Below, piece after piece: positions 5,739-6,360 of a DNA stretch of 6,360 nucleotides. Each line of letters opens with the position of its first letter. The first letter of the stretch is position 1. The notes beneath the pieces were generated by a model that made no database searches, was not told the origin of the DNA, and worked only from the letters and a program-made list of their open reading frames with translations. This stretch comes from Bacteriovoracaceae bacterium (GTDB lineage: Bacteria > Bdellovibrionota > Bacteriovoracia > Bacteriovoracales > Bacteriovoracaceae), in contig SKIL01000185.1 of assembly GCA_007116425.1 (NCBI GenBank), positions 1-6,360 of the forward strand, given 5' to 3'. The position numbers and the translations under genes are program-made.

Positions 5739-6360
5739 ATGCTTTTTGCCTTAAATAATGATCGGCCAGTGTTATCTTCACCATTGACTCGAGAACAGGA
5801 ATCGCCCTTGGAATAATACAGGGATCATGCCGCCCCTCTTTCGCTTTTTCACCAATTGTAGACGTAGGCTTTATGATCACATTCAAAATAATATCATCAC
5901 CATTTGAAATTCCGCCTTCGATTCCACCAAAAACACTCGCTCGTCCAGAAATATCTGAACCGTAAACATGAGCAAACTCTTCGCCAATTCCATAAGAGAA
6001 TCCAACCACTGCACCAATTGACATCACGGCCTTTGCCAAGTCGGCCTTTAACTTATCAAAAGCAGGCTCCCCCAACCCTTTAGGTGGATTACGAACAATA
6101 ATTTGAATTCTTCCTCCGCATGACTCTCCACGCTTTTTTAAATCCAATAAGAACTTTTCAATCTCTGAGTTTTTATCTGTAGCAGGAAAACCGTAAGGCC
6201 CAAAATCTGCTGCCAAATCTTCAGGGACTTTCTCAATTTGAAATGGACCCATTTTTGTTGTGTAGGCCTTAATAAAAACATCTGTGGGTAAAGTAAGGCT
6301 TGCGAAATATCCACCGATCACTCGAGCGAGAGTTTCTCTTCCACTGCTTCTCCCGCCTCC
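5731..6360 (-). CDS. aroC: chorismate synthase, C-terminal part, 5' end outside window
   Basis: Catalyses the last common step, EPSP to chorismate with loss of phosphate, using reduced FMN as cofactor; family members are cytoplasmic homotetramers. The frame is open to the window edge, so the GTG at 6321 is internal and 209 residues of a usual ~350-390 are seen. The first visible residues GGGRSSGRET are the family signature. Then come KGLGEPAFDKLKADLAKAVMS (its first residues), GIEGGISNGDDI, KPTSTIG, EGRHDPCIIPRAIPV and the C-terminal LADHYLRQ. Two regions look shorter than in the E. coli-type enzyme: the stretch after YGSDI and the loop between KPTSTIG and GRHDPC, which is only four residues. 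The N-terminal active-site histidines are outside the window. The TGA overlaps aroB by 8 bp, making it the upstream member of a coupled aroCBA operon whose promoter is not in the window. Confidence 0.96.
   Translation of the reverse strand, partial: GGGRSSGRETLARVIGGYFASLTLPTDVFIKAYTTKMGPFQIEKVPEDLAADFGPYGFPATDKNSEIEKFLLDLKKRGESCGGRIQIIVRNPPKGLGEPAFDKLKADLAKAVMSIGAVVGFSYGIGEEFAHVYGSDISGRASVFGGIEGGISNGDDIILNVIIKPTSTIGEKAKEGRHDPCIIPRAIPVLESMVKITLADHYLRQKAYD

Noticed and set aside
4736..5758. Small open frames on both strands within aroB (4736-4936, 4779-4970, 5402-5596, 5564-5758)
   Set aside because: All are shadows of aroB, which has continuous family motifs across the same bases.

Overview
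The window looks like chromosomal DNA from a low-GC, gene-dense Gram-negative bacterium. Neighbouring genes overlap repeatedly and only one intergenic gap (about 170 bp) is visible. A Bdellovibrionota (Bacteriovorax/Bdellovibrio-like) origin would fit the composition, the soluble PAS-type histidine kinase and the divergent aro proteins. That is a guess from general style; no taxonomic marker is present.

Plus strand, 1-1806: the C-terminal part of a NorM-type MATE multidrug efflux transporter (its start lies left of the window). It overlaps by 14 bp a complete DUF1295 / steroid-5-alpha-reductase-like integral membrane protein, so the two are probably co-transcribed and translationally coupled.

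Minus strand, 1801-3263: a cytoplasmic PAS-PAS-HisKA-HATPase sensor histidine kinase. It meets the DUF1295 gene tail to tail, and the palindrome TTATAA gives both genes their TAA stop. The kinase gene is broken near its 5' end. The first PAS domain is split between two frames at a run of seven T (coding strand). One extra T, or a -1 slip, would restore a single 487-residue protein. What remains continuously open is a 410-residue protein starting at a GTG with a good Shine-Dalgarno sequence.

Gap, 3264-3433: no gene. It holds a 9-bp perfect tandem repeat and an imperfect dyad upstream of the kinase, with no convincing terminator for the aro genes.

Minus strand, 3434-6360: three shikimate-pathway genes in the order aroC (5' end outside the window), aroB, aroA. 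Each overlaps the next by 8 to 17 bp, a tightly coupled operon. Together they supply 3-dehydroquinate synthesis (AroB), EPSP synthesis (AroA) and the final step to chorismate (AroC). AroA and AroB keep the catalytic residues that can be checked but carry unusual substitutions in conserved loops. AroC looks compact.

I did not find a new defence or mobile system. The most interesting item is the homopolymer frameshift in the kinase gene.
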